Shown: one piece after another, positions 56,766 through 64,000 of the stretch
Layout: the number at the start of each line of letters is the position of its first letter
Numbering within the stretch: the stretch's first letter is position 1
From: Thiohalocapsa marina
Lineage (GTDB): Bacteria; Pseudomonadota; Gammaproteobacteria; Chromatiales; Chromatiaceae
Assembly: GCF_008632335.1 (NCBI RefSeq)
Contig: NZ_VWXX01000010.1
Location: forward strand, 32,777-96,776
Length of the DNA: 64,000 bases
Reading direction: 5' to 3'
Notes under the pieces: model-generated
What the model was told of the DNA's origin: nothing
The model's input: only the letters and a program-made list of their open reading frames with translations
The model's database searches: none
Position numbers and translations under genes: made by a program

Positions 56766-57239
56766 TCAGTCGGTTTGCTCCAGAAACCGCAGTATCTGCC
56801 GGTCGTCGGCGTCGACGTCCGCCATCACCCGGCCAACCTCAGCGCCCATCAGGTGGCCGATCAGCCCCATGCGCATGGAGGCGACATAGGTGTTGCCGTC
56901 GGTCTTTTCGTAGATCGAAATCGAGCATGGCGCCATCACTGAGACGTACTTGGTGTCATCGCTGCCGAACATGCGGGTGGCGAACTCGGGCTTGCACAGC
57001 TTGATCACGGTCAGCCTACCCGGATCGGGCTGGCCGTGTTTGACCAGCGACTGCTGAAAATTGTGCACCTTCGGCACCAGCCATCCCTGCGCCCGGGCGT
57101 TCTCCTGCACCAGTGCAACCGTCCTGTCGAAGTCGTAGGGGCTTCGTCGCTCCTGGATCATGAGTGAGCCCATCGAACAGCCGGCCAGCAACAGGACAAC
57201 CCCGGCCATACCGATCAGTAGCATGCGGCGTGCGTTCAT
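56766..57239 (-). CDS. DUF302-domain lipoprotein
   Basis: 157 residues. Lipobox LLLAGC near residue 20, then a DUF302 fold (about 35-145) with PDPGRLTVIKLCKPEFA and CSISIYEKTDGNTYV. DUF302 proteins are common in sulfur and phototrophic bacteria as small periplasmic or membrane-anchored proteins without a known reaction. The AT-rich sequence and pentamer tract at 57290-57370 lie ahead of its start. Confidence 0.9.
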   Translation of the reverse strand: MNARRMLLIGMAGVVLLLAGCSMGSLMIQERRSPYDFDRTVALVQENARAQGWLVPKVHNFQQSLVKHGQPDPGRLTVIKLCKPEFATRMFGSDDTKYVSVMAPCSISIYEKTDGNTYVASMRMGLIGHLMGAEVGRVMADVDADDRQILRFLEQTD

Positions 57240-57315
57240 TGTCCACCTCCTGCAGGTTGCAGCGGGATGTCATTCATCCCTCTCTGTTAGAATATTAGCA
57301 TATTATGATATTATT

Positions 57316-57370
57316 GCTGGGCTGGGCTGGGCTGGGCTGGGCTGGGCTGGGCTGGGCTGGGCTGGGCTGG
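57316..57370 (+). repeat. GCTGG pentamer tandem repeat, 11 copies
   Basis: Eleven exact copies of GCTGG (57316-57370), giving ten GGG runs separated by CT on the plus strand, a sequence able to form G-quadruplexes. Just left of it is an AT-rich stretch (57287-57314). The repeat lies between the starts of two divergent genes (57239 minus, 57452 plus), not inside a gene. Confidence 0.98.
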
Positions 57371-57451
57371 GGTTCGCTGGCTGGCACGGCTGACTGATCC
57401 GGCAGAGGCCTTGACAGCCCCAGACGCGAACCAGGATGCTGTCGGCAAGGC

Positions 57452-58045
57452 ATGAGCGCCCATCCGCACAACACACCGTCTTGCAGGCAACAGGAATATC
57501 ACGGGCCCATGAGTGGAGACCTTCCATCGTCGGACGACCTGCCGTCGCGGTTCGGCAAGGCCATGCTGCTGGGGGCCTGGGTGGCAGGCCTGGCGCTGCT
57601 GGTGCTGCTGTTCGGTAACCTGATCGAGCACCGGAACAACCCCAACCGCGACCCGGCGCTGGTGTTCGGTGCCGACGGCCTGCCGCAGGTGATGCTGTTG
57701 CGCAATCGCATGGGGCACTATGTGGCCGACGGGCTGATCAACGGCGAACGGGTGACCTTCATGGTCGACACCGGCGCGACCGCGGTGGCGCTGCCGATGG
57801 ACCTGGCCCGGCGTCTGCAGCTGCCCCTGCGCCCGGGCGGTATGAGCAAGACCGCCAACGGTCTTGTCCAGACCTGGTCCACGCGCCTGGACAGCGTCAG
57901 TGTGGGTGGTCTGACGGCGCGTAACGTGCGCGCCGTGGTGATGCCGAACATGCCGGGTGACGAGGTGCTGCTGGGCATGAGCTATCTGCGCCGCTTCGAG
58001 ATGATCCAGCGCGGTGGCACCCTGACGCTGCGCGTGCCCGGCTGA
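57452..58045 (+). CDS. Membrane-anchored retropepsin-like aspartic protease (TIGR02281 family)
   Basis: 197 residues from ATG 57452 (AAGG upstream); ATG 57509 is an alternative. One membrane helix (about 36-56), then a retropepsin-like domain with FMVDTGATAVALP (catalytic Asp 106, Thr 107, Gly 108) and the flap region. The clan AA motif and length match the TIGR02281 group; substrates are unknown. Divergent from the DUF302 gene, with the GCTGG tract in between. Confidence 0.88.
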   Translation: MSAHPHNTPSCRQQEYHGPMSGDLPSSDDLPSRFGKAMLLGAWVAGLALLVLLFGNLIEHRNNPNRDPALVFGADGLPQVMLLRNRMGHYVADGLINGERVTFMVDTGATAVALPMDLARRLQLPLRPGGMSKTANGLVQTWSTRLDSVSVGGLTARNVRAVVMPNMPGDEVLLGMSYLRRFEMIQRGGTLTLRVPG

Positions 58046-58121
58046 AATCTGGCCGCAGCCCGGTTGGATCCGCAGGATCTCGGCCATTCACCCTTTTTCA
58101 TGCTCCCTTTTTCCTTTCCCC

Positions 58122-59156
58122 ATGGTGCCGCATTTTGATCCTTCGTCGCTGACCGCCCCGAAGCGCGCACGGGTGCTGGGCGTCGGCATCGCCACCCTGG
58201 ATATCGTCAATCAGGTAGCGGACTATCCGCACGAGGACGCCGAGGTGCGAGCCCTGTCGCAGCGCGTGCAGCGCGGCGGGAATGTTACCAATACCCTGGC
58301 GGTGCTGGCGCAGCTCGGACACCGCTGCGAGTGGCTGGGCACGCTGGCGGACGACGCCGGCGCCGGGTTGATCCGGCAAGATCTGGCACGCCACGGCATC
58401 GGCTGCGGGCATTGCCCGATCCTGGCCGGCCGTCAGACACCGACCTCGTACATCGCGCTGAGTCGCGCCACCGGCAGTCGCACCATCATCCACCACCGCG
58501 ACCTGCGCGAACTCACTGCGGCAGACTTTGCCGCAGTGTCGCTGGATGGATTCGACTGGGTGCATTTCGAGGGGCGTCATCCCGTGGAGACGGCCGCCAT
58601 GATTGCCGATGTGCGCCGGCGACGACCCGGCCTGCCGGTCTCGGTGGAGATCGAGAAGCCCCGGCCCGGCGTCGAGGCGGTGTGGACCGGACCGGGCGGG
58701 CCGGACGTGCTGATCTTCTCCCGGGCCTATCTGCTGGCCACCGGTCTGGACGGTACCCCGGAACAGGCCTTGCGGCGCCTCGGCGAGGCCACGGGTGCCC
58801 GCTGCTGTTTGCTGCCCTGGGGCGAGCAGGGCGCCTATGGGCTGGCGGCCCGCGAGGGGCCGCTGTTCGGGCCATTGGTTGAGCCTTTGGTCGATCCGGT
58901 CAGGGCACCTGCAGTCGAACCGGTATTCGCCCCGGCCCACCGGCCGCCGGCGGTGGTGGACACCCTGGCCGCCGGTGATGTCTTCAATGCCGCCGCCATC
59001 GACGGCCTGCTGCGCGGGCTCGAGCTGCCGGTCCTGCTGTCCTGGGCCAACCGGCTCGCCGGATACAGATGCGGCCGCCAGGGGCTGGACGGCCTGGTGG
59101 CCGGCGCCGCTGCGGAAGGCCTGCTCGGCGCGGGTCAGACGTTCGTCGCAGACTGA
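58122..59156 (+). CDS. PfkB-family carbohydrate kinase
   Basis: 344 residues. N-terminal VLGVGIATLDIVNQV and RGGNVTNTLAVLAQLG, C-terminal PfkB signature TLAAGDVFNAAAI, where the usual Gly of GAGD is Ala, with the catalytic Asp kept. Closest in appearance to the ketohexokinase-like branch. Sugar substrate unknown. No ribosome binding site stands out; the leader is rich in pyrimidines. An extra loop (LVEPLVDPVRAPAVEPV, about 250-275) is unusual. Confidence 0.88.
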   Translation: MVPHFDPSSLTAPKRARVLGVGIATLDIVNQVADYPHEDAEVRALSQRVQRGGNVTNTLAVLAQLGHRCEWLGTLADDAGAGLIRQDLARHGIGCGHCPILAGRQTPTSYIALSRATGSRTIIHHRDLRELTAADFAAVSLDGFDWVHFEGRHPVETAAMIADVRRRRPGLPVSVEIEKPRPGVEAVWTGPGGPDVLIFSRAYLLATGLDGTPEQALRRLGEATGARCCLLPWGEQGAYGLAAREGPLFGPLVEPLVDPVRAPAVEPVFAPAHRPPAVVDTLAAGDVFNAAAIDGLLRGLELPVLLSWANRLAGYRCGRQGLDGLVAGAAAEGLLGAGQTFVAD

Positions 59157-59231
59157 GCGGGCTGGCCAAAGGTGGTGACGCGAGGGGCTGGCCAGGCCGA
59201 CGCGTCGTCTGCGGCCTGCGAAGGGGCCTCA

Positions 59232-59792
59232 CTAACGCGCCGGGTCGATGGCGCCCTGCAGCGAGGTGTTGACGCGGAACCAGCCGGCGATGCTGAAGCG
59301 GGTCGCGCGGGTGGGCAGCACCTCGTGCGGAAAGCGCTCGCTGAGAAAGATCGCCAGCCGGCCGAAGCCTGGCAGCACGCGTTCCAGCAGGGCCTCGCCG
59401 TCGCTGGCATAGAGCAGGAGTTCGCCGCCGTTGCTCGCGGGCCAGTTCGGGTTGAGGTAGAGCACGGTGCTCAGCACGCGGTTGCGCGAGGCGGTGTCGA
59501 AGGCATCCAGGTGTTTCTTGTAGAAGGCCCCCGGCTGGTAGCGGGCGTAGTGGGCCTCATAGTCGAACAGGCCGAGAAAGAGCCGTTGGTTCAGGCCGAG
59601 GCGGATCGCTTCGATCCAGTCCAGAAATCCGGCATCGACGGCGTTGCCCGGCTCCAGCCAGCGGGTGTCGTCCTGGCGCACGAAGCGGTTCAACTGGTGC
59701 GCCTGTTCGCGGCCGATGCCGGCACGGCTCAGGGCGGCGTCCGGCAACTGGGTGATGCGGATGAAGAGCGCGTCCAGCATCGTCGGGGGCAA
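59232..59792 (-). CDS. 2-oxoglutarate/Fe(II) oxygenase (prolyl 4-hydroxylase-like)
   Basis: 186 residues from the first standard start, TTG at 59792. HxD in YKKHLDAF, distal His in RFPHEVLP and Arg in RFSIAGWFR make up the 2OG-Fe(II) site; YLNPNWPASNGGEL is typical of the family. Conserved-looking sequence (DIIDRIAEALERQGYVVLDNALP, in pieces GYVVLDNAL and IAEALERQ) continues in frame upstream of the TTG as far as a stop near 59934. The real start is therefore probably further out, perhaps a CTG at 59906 preceded by GGAG at eight bases. Role unknown. Confidence 0.8.
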   Translation of the reverse strand: MPPTMLDALFIRITQLPDAALSRAGIGREQAHQLNRFVRQDDTRWLEPGNAVDAGFLDWIEAIRLGLNQRLFLGLFDYEAHYARYQPGAFYKKHLDAFDTASRNRVLSTVLYLNPNWPASNGGELLLYASDGEALLERVLPGFGRLAIFLSERFPHEVLPTRATRFSIAGWFRVNTSLQGAIDPAR

Positions 59793-59998
59793 GGCGTTGT
59801 CGAGGACGACGTAGCCCTGGCGTTCCAGCGCCTCGGCAATGCGGTCGATGATGTCGCCGTCACCGGTGTCGGATCCGGTGTGAGAAGAGGCTGTGAGGGC
59901 GTTCAGGTGTTGGGCTCCGATGGAAATCCGGACTTATACTGCGGATTCCGGTCGGGCGCCAGCCTGGGTTTGCAGTGGATGGGTGGAGTGTATAAGCG

Positions 59999-60334
59999 AT
60001 GCCACAGTGGATCTATCTGTCGGTAGCGATCATCAGCGAGGTGATCGGGACCTCGGCGCTCAACGCATCGGATGGCTTCACGCGCCTGTTGCCGTCGGTG
60101 GTCGTCGTCGTCGCGTATCTGGTGTCCTTCTTCTTCCTGTCGCTGACGCTGAAGACCATCCCGGTCGGCATCGCCTATGCCATCTGGTCGGGCGCTGGGG
60201 TGGCCCTGATCACCCTGATCGGCTGGGTGCTTTTCGGCCAGACACTGGATCTGGCCGGCGTCATCGGCATCTCGCTGATCGTCCTTGGTGTTGTCGTTCT
60301 GAATCTGTTTTCAAGTTCGGTCGCGCAGGGCTGA
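59999..60334 (+). CDS. Small multidrug resistance (SMR) family transporter, EmrE-like
   Basis: 111 residues, four membrane helices. The substrate- and proton-binding Glu 14 (AIISEVIGT) and Trp 63 (YAIWSGAGVA) match EmrE numbering exactly. EmrE-type SMRs export quaternary cations and similar compounds by proton exchange as dimers. Some members carry guanidinium or polyols instead, so the substrate is not certain. Confidence 0.95.
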   Translation: MPQWIYLSVAIISEVIGTSALNASDGFTRLLPSVVVVVAYLVSFFFLSLTLKTIPVGIAYAIWSGAGVALITLIGWVLFGQTLDLAGVIGISLIVLGVVVLNLFSSSVAQG

Positions 60335-60420
60335 ACGTGCGCTGATCGAGGGCTGTCGAGACGCCAGAGCGCCGACACCCAAATCCGCTCGAGCTGCGAC
60401 CGAAAAGTGATGATCATTGG

Positions 60421-60453
60421 CGCTGAAAATGGCGGGGCCTCCTGCCCCGCGCC
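60421..60453. repeat. Dispersed intergenic hairpin element, copy C
   Basis: CGCTGAAAATGGCGGGGCCT followed by CCTGCCCCGCGCC: a perfect 7-bp stem GCGGGGC (60432-60438), loop CTCCT, GCCCCGC (60444-60450). It matches copy B over AAAATGGCGGGGCCTCCTGC. The second hairpin (GAATAAATCAG) is missing or diverged. It lies between the SMR gene and tas. Confidence 0.7.
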
Positions 60454-60468
60454 GCAGGCCGGCTGTGA

Positions 60469-61509
60469 TCAGGGACTGGGGTTGGGGTGCTCCACCTGCA
60501 CCGCCTCGATCTCGGCGATCACCGCGTCGCTGAGCTGCAGCTCGACGCTGGCGAGATTAGCCTCAAGCTGCGCCAGCGTGGTCGCGCCGATGATGTTGGA
60601 GGTCACGAAGGGCCGGCTGGTGACCCAGGCCAGCGCCATCTGCGCTGGGTCCAGCCCGTGGCGACGGGCGATGTCGACGTAGCGCTCGGTGGCGGCGACG
60701 GCCTGCGGGTTGGAGTAGCGGTCGAAGCGTGAGAACAGGGTCAGCCGGGCCCCCTCCGGCCTTGCGCCTCGGGCGTACTTGCCAGTAAGCATGCCGAAGG
60801 CCAGCGGCGAGTAGGCCAGCAGGCCGCACTGTTCGCGCAGGGCGATCTCCGCCAGGCCGATCTCGAAGCTGCGGTTCAGCAGGCTGTAGGGGTTCTGGAT
60901 GCTGACCACCCGCGGCAGTCCCTGCTGCTCCGACAGGGCCAGCGCTCGCATGGTGCCCCAGGGCGTCTCGTTGGACAGGCCGATGTGGCGCACCTTGCCG
61001 GCCTGCACCAGTTCGTCGAGCACCTGCAGTGTCTCCTGCAGCGGCACACTGTCGTCTGCCTCCGGGTGCGTGTAGCCGAGTTTGCCGAAGAAGTTGGTCT
61101 GGCGGTCCGGCCAGTGCAGCTGGTACAGATCGATGTAGTCGGTGCGCAGCCGACGCAGACTGTCATCGATGGCGGCCAGGATGTTGGCGCGGTCCAACCG
61201 GGTGGCGCCGTCGCGGATGTGCGGCAGCCAGTCGCCTGGGCCGGTCACCTTGGTGGCGAGGATGATCTGATCCCGCTGGCCGCGGCTGGCCAGCCAGTTG
61301 CCGATCTGGGTTTCGGTCCGGCCCTGGGTCTCGCCGCGGGGCGGAACCGGATACAGCTCGGCGGTGTCGATGAAGTTGATCCCCGCGGCCCGCGCCCGGT
61401 CGAGCTGCGCGAAGGCGTCGGACTCGGTGTTCTGTTCACCGAAGGTCATGGTGCCGAGGCAGAGTTCGCTGACGCTGAGGTCTGTCCTGCCCAGTGGTCG
61501 GTAGCGCAT
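60469..61509 (-). CDS. tas: Aldo/keto reductase, Tas-like
   Basis: 346 residues from ATG 61509 (GGAG five bases upstream). NADPH-dependent TIM barrel: PLGRTDLSVSELCLGTM, INFIDTAELYP with catalytic Asp-Tyr, LATKVTGP, DYIDLYQLHWPDR, and the cofactor-binding end SNIIGATTLAQLEANL. Matches E. coli Tas closely in pattern. Physiological substrate not settled for the family. Confidence 0.94.
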   Translation of the reverse strand: MRYRPLGRTDLSVSELCLGTMTFGEQNTESDAFAQLDRARAAGINFIDTAELYPVPPRGETQGRTETQIGNWLASRGQRDQIILATKVTGPGDWLPHIRDGATRLDRANILAAIDDSLRRLRTDYIDLYQLHWPDRQTNFFGKLGYTHPEADDSVPLQETLQVLDELVQAGKVRHIGLSNETPWGTMRALALSEQQGLPRVVSIQNPYSLLNRSFEIGLAEIALREQCGLLAYSPLAFGMLTGKYARGARPEGARLTLFSRFDRYSNPQAVAATERYVDIARRHGLDPAQMALAWVTSRPFVTSNIIGATTLAQLEANLASVELQLSDAVIAEIEAVQVEHPNPSP

Positions 61510-61699
61510 GCTGGCTCCTATTTGGATGTTGCTGATTCGCACTCAACTGGGGGCCGTCGGCCGGATCGCCAACGGCGGCGCCTGGGGTTTGTTTCCTTTG
61601 CGTGCCGGGTCCGGAGTTTGCGATGATCGGGATCAAGGCGGATGCGGTTGAGTCTGCCCGTTCGCCCATCCGCTTCGTCAGCTTTCGACCGAGCCCAGC

Positions 61700-62365
61700 A
61701 TGACACTTGACCCAGCCCTCTTTTCCGATTTCGCCAAGTGGACCGCGCTGGCCCTGTACCTGGGCTGCCTGCTGCTGGCGCTCTGGCTGGCGCCCTGGCG
61801 CAAGCTGCTGTCCGCACGGCTGACGCATGTGCTGTTCGGCGCCACGGTGGTGTTGATGGTGCTGTGGCAGATGGACACCCAGGTGCAGCCGGGGCTGTCC
61901 TACCATTTGCTGGGTCTGACGGCGGTGACCCTGGTCTTCAGCTGGGCCTTTGCCGTCATCGCCGCCTCGGTGGCGCTGCTGGGGGTCTATGTCAACACCG
62001 GTGCCGGCTGGGACGGATTCGCCCTCAATGCCCTGCTTGGCGGCGTACTGCCCATCACGCTGACGCAGATCCTGCTGATCGTGATTCGCTGGTACCTGCC
62101 GAAACAGTTCTTCGTCTATGTGCTGGTGAACGGCTTTCTCACCGCCGGGCTGGTGGGGCTGGCCATGGGCTACATGGCCGCCTGGCTGCTGGTGGGCAGC
62201 GGCGCCTACACCTTCAGCGAGCTGAGCCAGACCGTGTTGCCGTTCTTTCCGTTGATGTTCCTGCCCGAGGCGATGCTGAACGGCTGGATCATGGTGATTC
62301 TGGTGGCCTTTCGCCCGGAATGGGTATATTCATTCAGCGACGAGCAGTATCTCAAGGGGAAGTAG
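61700..62365 (+). CDS. CbiM-like membrane protein (energy-coupling factor type permease, COG3235)
   Basis: 221 residues, six or seven hydrophobic helices. The C-terminal EAMLNGWIMVILVAFRPEWVYSF and FxDEQYLKG motifs are typical of the COG3235 group related to CbiM/NikM substrate-capture proteins of ECF transporters for cobalt or nickel. No CbiQ/CbiO-type ATPase genes are adjacent, so function as a transporter is only suggested. The next gene, djlA, starts one base after its stop. Confidence 0.8.
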   Translation: MTLDPALFSDFAKWTALALYLGCLLLALWLAPWRKLLSARLTHVLFGATVVLMVLWQMDTQVQPGLSYHLLGLTAVTLVFSWAFAVIAASVALLGVYVNTGAGWDGFALNALLGGVLPITLTQILLIVIRWYLPKQFFVYVLVNGFLTAGLVGLAMGYMAAWLLVGSGAYTFSELSQTVLPFFPLMFLPEAMLNGWIMVILVAFRPEWVYSFSDEQYLKGK

Positions 62366-63223
62366 GTGGGCTGGATCGGCAAGGTGGTTGGCGGGTTGCT
62401 GGGTTTCGCCGCCGGTGGTCCCATCGGCGCGATGCTGGGGGCGACCCTCGGGCACGGCGTGGATCGCGGCGTGCAGAAGCTGGCCGACGACATGCAGCTT
62501 CCGCCGGGGGACCGGCAGCGCATCGAGAGCGTCTTCTTCGCCGCCACCTTTTCCACCATGGGTCATCTGGCCAAGGCGGACGGGCGGGTGTCGGAGGCCG
62601 AGATCGCCCTGGCGGAGGCCGTGATGGCGCGGCTGCAGCTCACCGGCGAGCGGCGCAGTGCCGCCATCGCGCTGTTTCGTCAGGGCAAGTCGCCAGAGTT
62701 CGACCTGCGCGCCGTGGTCGAGCGGTTCCGCCGCGAATGCCTGGGTCGACGGACCCTGGTGCAGTTGTTCCTGGAGATCCAGCTGCAGGCGGCCTATGTG
62801 GATGGCGAGCCCAGCGCCGCCAAACGGCGCGTGCTGGAGGAGATCCGCGCCGGCCTGCACATCCCGGCCGTGGTCTTTCGCCAACTGGAAAACCTGGTGC
62901 GCATGCAGAGCCAGTTCGCCGGGGCCGGCGGTGCTGGAGCTGACGCAGGCTATGGTGCAGGCGCGCACGGCCAGCGCGGTGCGGGTGGCGCCCGGGCCGC
63001 CGCCCGCGGCCCCACGCTGAGCCAGGCCTATGCGGTGCTTGGCGTGACACCGAAGGACACCGACGCCACCGTCAAGCGCGCCTACCGCAAGCTGCTCAGC
63101 CAGCATCATCCGGACAAGCTGGTCTCCAAGGGCGTGCCGGAAGACATGATCAAGCTGGCCACGCAGAAGACCCACGAGATCCGCCGCGCCTACGAGATGA
63201 TCCAGCAGGCCCGGTCGGGCTGA
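62366..63223 (+). CDS. djlA: Co-chaperone DjlA
   Basis: 285 residues from a GTG directly after the stop of the previous gene. N-terminal hydrophobic helix WIGKVVGGLLGFAAGGPIGA for membrane anchoring, a TerB-like helical domain (about 55-175), a Gly/Ala-rich linker and a C-terminal J domain with QHHPDKL (HPD). It activates DnaK at the inner membrane. Length and architecture are those of DjlA. Confidence 0.96.
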   Translation: MGWIGKVVGGLLGFAAGGPIGAMLGATLGHGVDRGVQKLADDMQLPPGDRQRIESVFFAATFSTMGHLAKADGRVSEAEIALAEAVMARLQLTGERRSAAIALFRQGKSPEFDLRAVVERFRRECLGRRTLVQLFLEIQLQAAYVDGEPSAAKRRVLEEIRAGLHIPAVVFRQLENLVRMQSQFAGAGGAGADAGYGAGAHGQRGAGGARAAARGPTLSQAYAVLGVTPKDTDATVKRAYRKLLSQHHPDKLVSKGVPEDMIKLATQKTHEIRRAYEMIQQARSG

Positions 63224-63241
63224 ACCGCAAGCCCCGGCCTA

Positions 63242-63326
63242 TTTTGGAGTGACAGTAGAGTTAATTCCCCGCCAATAGGCCGTCTTTTTAGGTGACGGTA
63301 TATTTAATTTCTCGCTAACAAGCCGT
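63242..63326 (+). repeat. Two diverged 43-bp direct repeats
   Basis: Unit with GTGACAGTAGAGTTAATT and CGCCAATAGGCCGT at 63249-63283, and its partner with GTGACGGTATATTTAATT and CGCTAACAAGCCGT at 63292-63326; the offset is 43 bp throughout. AT-rich for this genome. It lies after djlA in otherwise non-coding DNA. Nothing else with a gene signal was seen from 63327 to 63415. Confidence 0.75.
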
Positions 63327-63417
63327 ATTCATGACTTCAGCATCTCGCGGCTTATTGCATGTACTGTGTGCCGCCGCAATGCGGCTTCGGTCGGCATAAA
63401 GCTGACCGGGCAGCATG

Positions 63418-63525
63418 AGAAGCCCAGCAGGCGCTGAATCGGGTACGCGAGTTGAGCGCAGACGAAGAGGCCCGGCGCCTGGCCTTCGTGCGTGAACGGG
63501 CCCTGCATGATGAGGCGTCTTTTGA
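63418..63525 (+). pseudogene. C-terminal tail of an Rpn-type recombination-promoting nuclease/transposase
   Basis: The frame after a TGA at about 63415 reads EAQQALNRVRELSADEEARR and LAFVRERALHDEASF, which is the end of the PD-(D/E)XK Rpn/transposase proteins that are abundant in Chromatiaceae genomes. Everything before it is missing or has stop codons. The similarity breaks off near 63525, just before the end of the vapC frame on the other strand. Confidence 0.6.
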
Positions 63526-63533
63526 GTACAGCG

Positions 63534-63962
63534 TCACGACAAAGAAGGAGGAACCCAATTCTCGACCCGCAGCCCCGCTACTCGGGAAAATTCTTTTTCG
63601 TTATTTGTCACCAAAACCAGTCCCTGCGAACGCGCATGGCCGGCAATCAGTTGGTCATACGGGCCAATCGGCGTTCCCTGCTTTGCTAACTCGGCTCGGA
63701 TCTGCCCCGCATGCACGGCAGCAGACTCATCCAATGGCAAGACAGCCATCCGCGCGACAATCCCTTCAAGGCGCGTCAAATTTCGCTCGGGGTTCATGGA
63801 ACCTTCGGCGCCATAGACCAGCTCCATATCGGTAATGCTGGAAATACACATGCGTCCGTCGTGCCTCTTGAAGGCCGCGCGCAACGATGCCGGCTTGTTC
63901 CTACACGGATGCACGGTAGGGCGGATAAGCGAAGCACGGTAGGGCGGATAAGCGAAGCGCAT
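63534..63962 (-). pseudogene. vapC: VapC-type PIN-domain toxin with replaced N-terminus
   Basis: 142 codons. Residues from about 23 onwards are a normal VapC: SITDMELVYGAE with a catalytic Glu, GPYDQLIAGHARS with an Asp, and LVTNNEKEF. The first 22 residues (MRFAYPPYRASLIRPTV...) are read from the REP-like repeat at 63911-63967, so the usual opening with the first catalytic Asp (LDTN-type) is lost. No vapB antitoxin gene is seen upstream within the window. The protein is probably inactive. Confidence 0.75.
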
Positions 63963-64000
63963 CCGCCACAGGCCACAACGGCGGATGCGCTTCGCTTATC
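63911..64000. repeat. REP-like repeat: direct copies and long inverted repeat
   Basis: GCACGGTAGGGCGGATAAGC and three further bases occur at 63911-63933 and again at 63934-63956. The second copy continues into GCGCATCCGCC (63957-63967). GATAAGCGAAGCGCATCCGCC in halves (63947-63967) pairs perfectly over 21 bp with 63980-64000, around a 12-nt loop, and may extend past the window end. This type of GTAGGGCGGATAAGCGAAGC repeat is common between genes in many proteobacteria. Confidence 0.9.

Noticed and set aside
57316..57370. GCTGG tract as part of a coding region
   Set aside because: Frames through it (GLGWA or PSPAQ repeats) have no start signals or family features, and it lies between two gene starts.

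Overview
This window is GC-rich chromosomal DNA from a phototrophic gammaproteobacterium, most likely a purple sulfur bacterium of the order Chromatiales. Two things support this. A bchI-bchD-bchO cluster (magnesium chelatase and a partner protein) means bacteriochlorophyll synthesis. The housekeeping synteny gshB-tonB-yqgE-ruvX-pyrR-pyrB-pyrC', priA-argS-SPOR and purK-purE is gammaproteobacterial. The genus cannot be fixed from the sequence alone.

Layout. 1-548: end of a type I-C-like CRISPR array, with no cas genes in the window, closed by a perfect 18-bp hairpin and a truncated nuclease. 1238-3089: a TolC-like/HlyD-like export pair without a pump. 3385-3532: a promoter-like sequence, three stem-loops and a strong terminator with no protein, which is a small-RNA candidate. 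3664-6430: a saccharopine-dehydrogenase-like gene and a frameshifted META-domain gene. 6612-11766: an alkylsulfatase and outer-membrane protein gene pair, divergent from a PAS histidine kinase/FixJ-type regulator pair. 11864-19082: glutathione synthase, ApbE, TonB, YqgE, RuvX and early pyrimidine synthesis, with a dihydroorotase-like protein that has lost its metal-binding HxH. 19395-23190: bchI-bchD-bchO with start/stop overlaps. 23222-26431: arginine decarboxylase and an unknown protein. 34093 down to 26472 (minus strand): priA-argS-SPOR-LysR-purK-purE in tight array. 34683-38711: HNH protein, fructosamine-kinase-like protein, SixA and a PhoD-like protein with an altered motif. 38851-44161: a CusBA-type copper/silver efflux locus. 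44134-48287: a periplasmic DNA ligase, an unknown protein, a PiuC-type dioxygenase, SufE, an IscA/SufA-type carrier and a Lon-N-domain protein. 48556-56661: a large helical-repeat protein, FolD, a CPBP protease, a cation:proton antiporter and an acyl-CoA synthetase. 56766-63223: a DUF302 lipoprotein, an 11-copy GCTGG repeat, a retropepsin-like protease, a PfkB kinase, a 2OG-Fe(II) oxygenase, an SMR transporter, Tas, a CbiM-like membrane protein and DjlA. 63224-64000: decayed accessory DNA with a transposase/nuclease tail, a VapC whose 5' end is replaced by a REP-like repeat, and a long inverted repeat.

The chromosome core is ordinary. The unusual material lies between genes: the small-RNA candidate at 3415-3532, a dispersed hairpin element with compensatory changes (three copies), a 16-bp motif seen in two phases, paired DnaA boxes in front of priA, and the pentamer tract. 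No new multi-gene defence or metabolic system can be demonstrated in this window. The strongest candidate for something undescribed is the structured RNA with repeated CUCCCCC loops.
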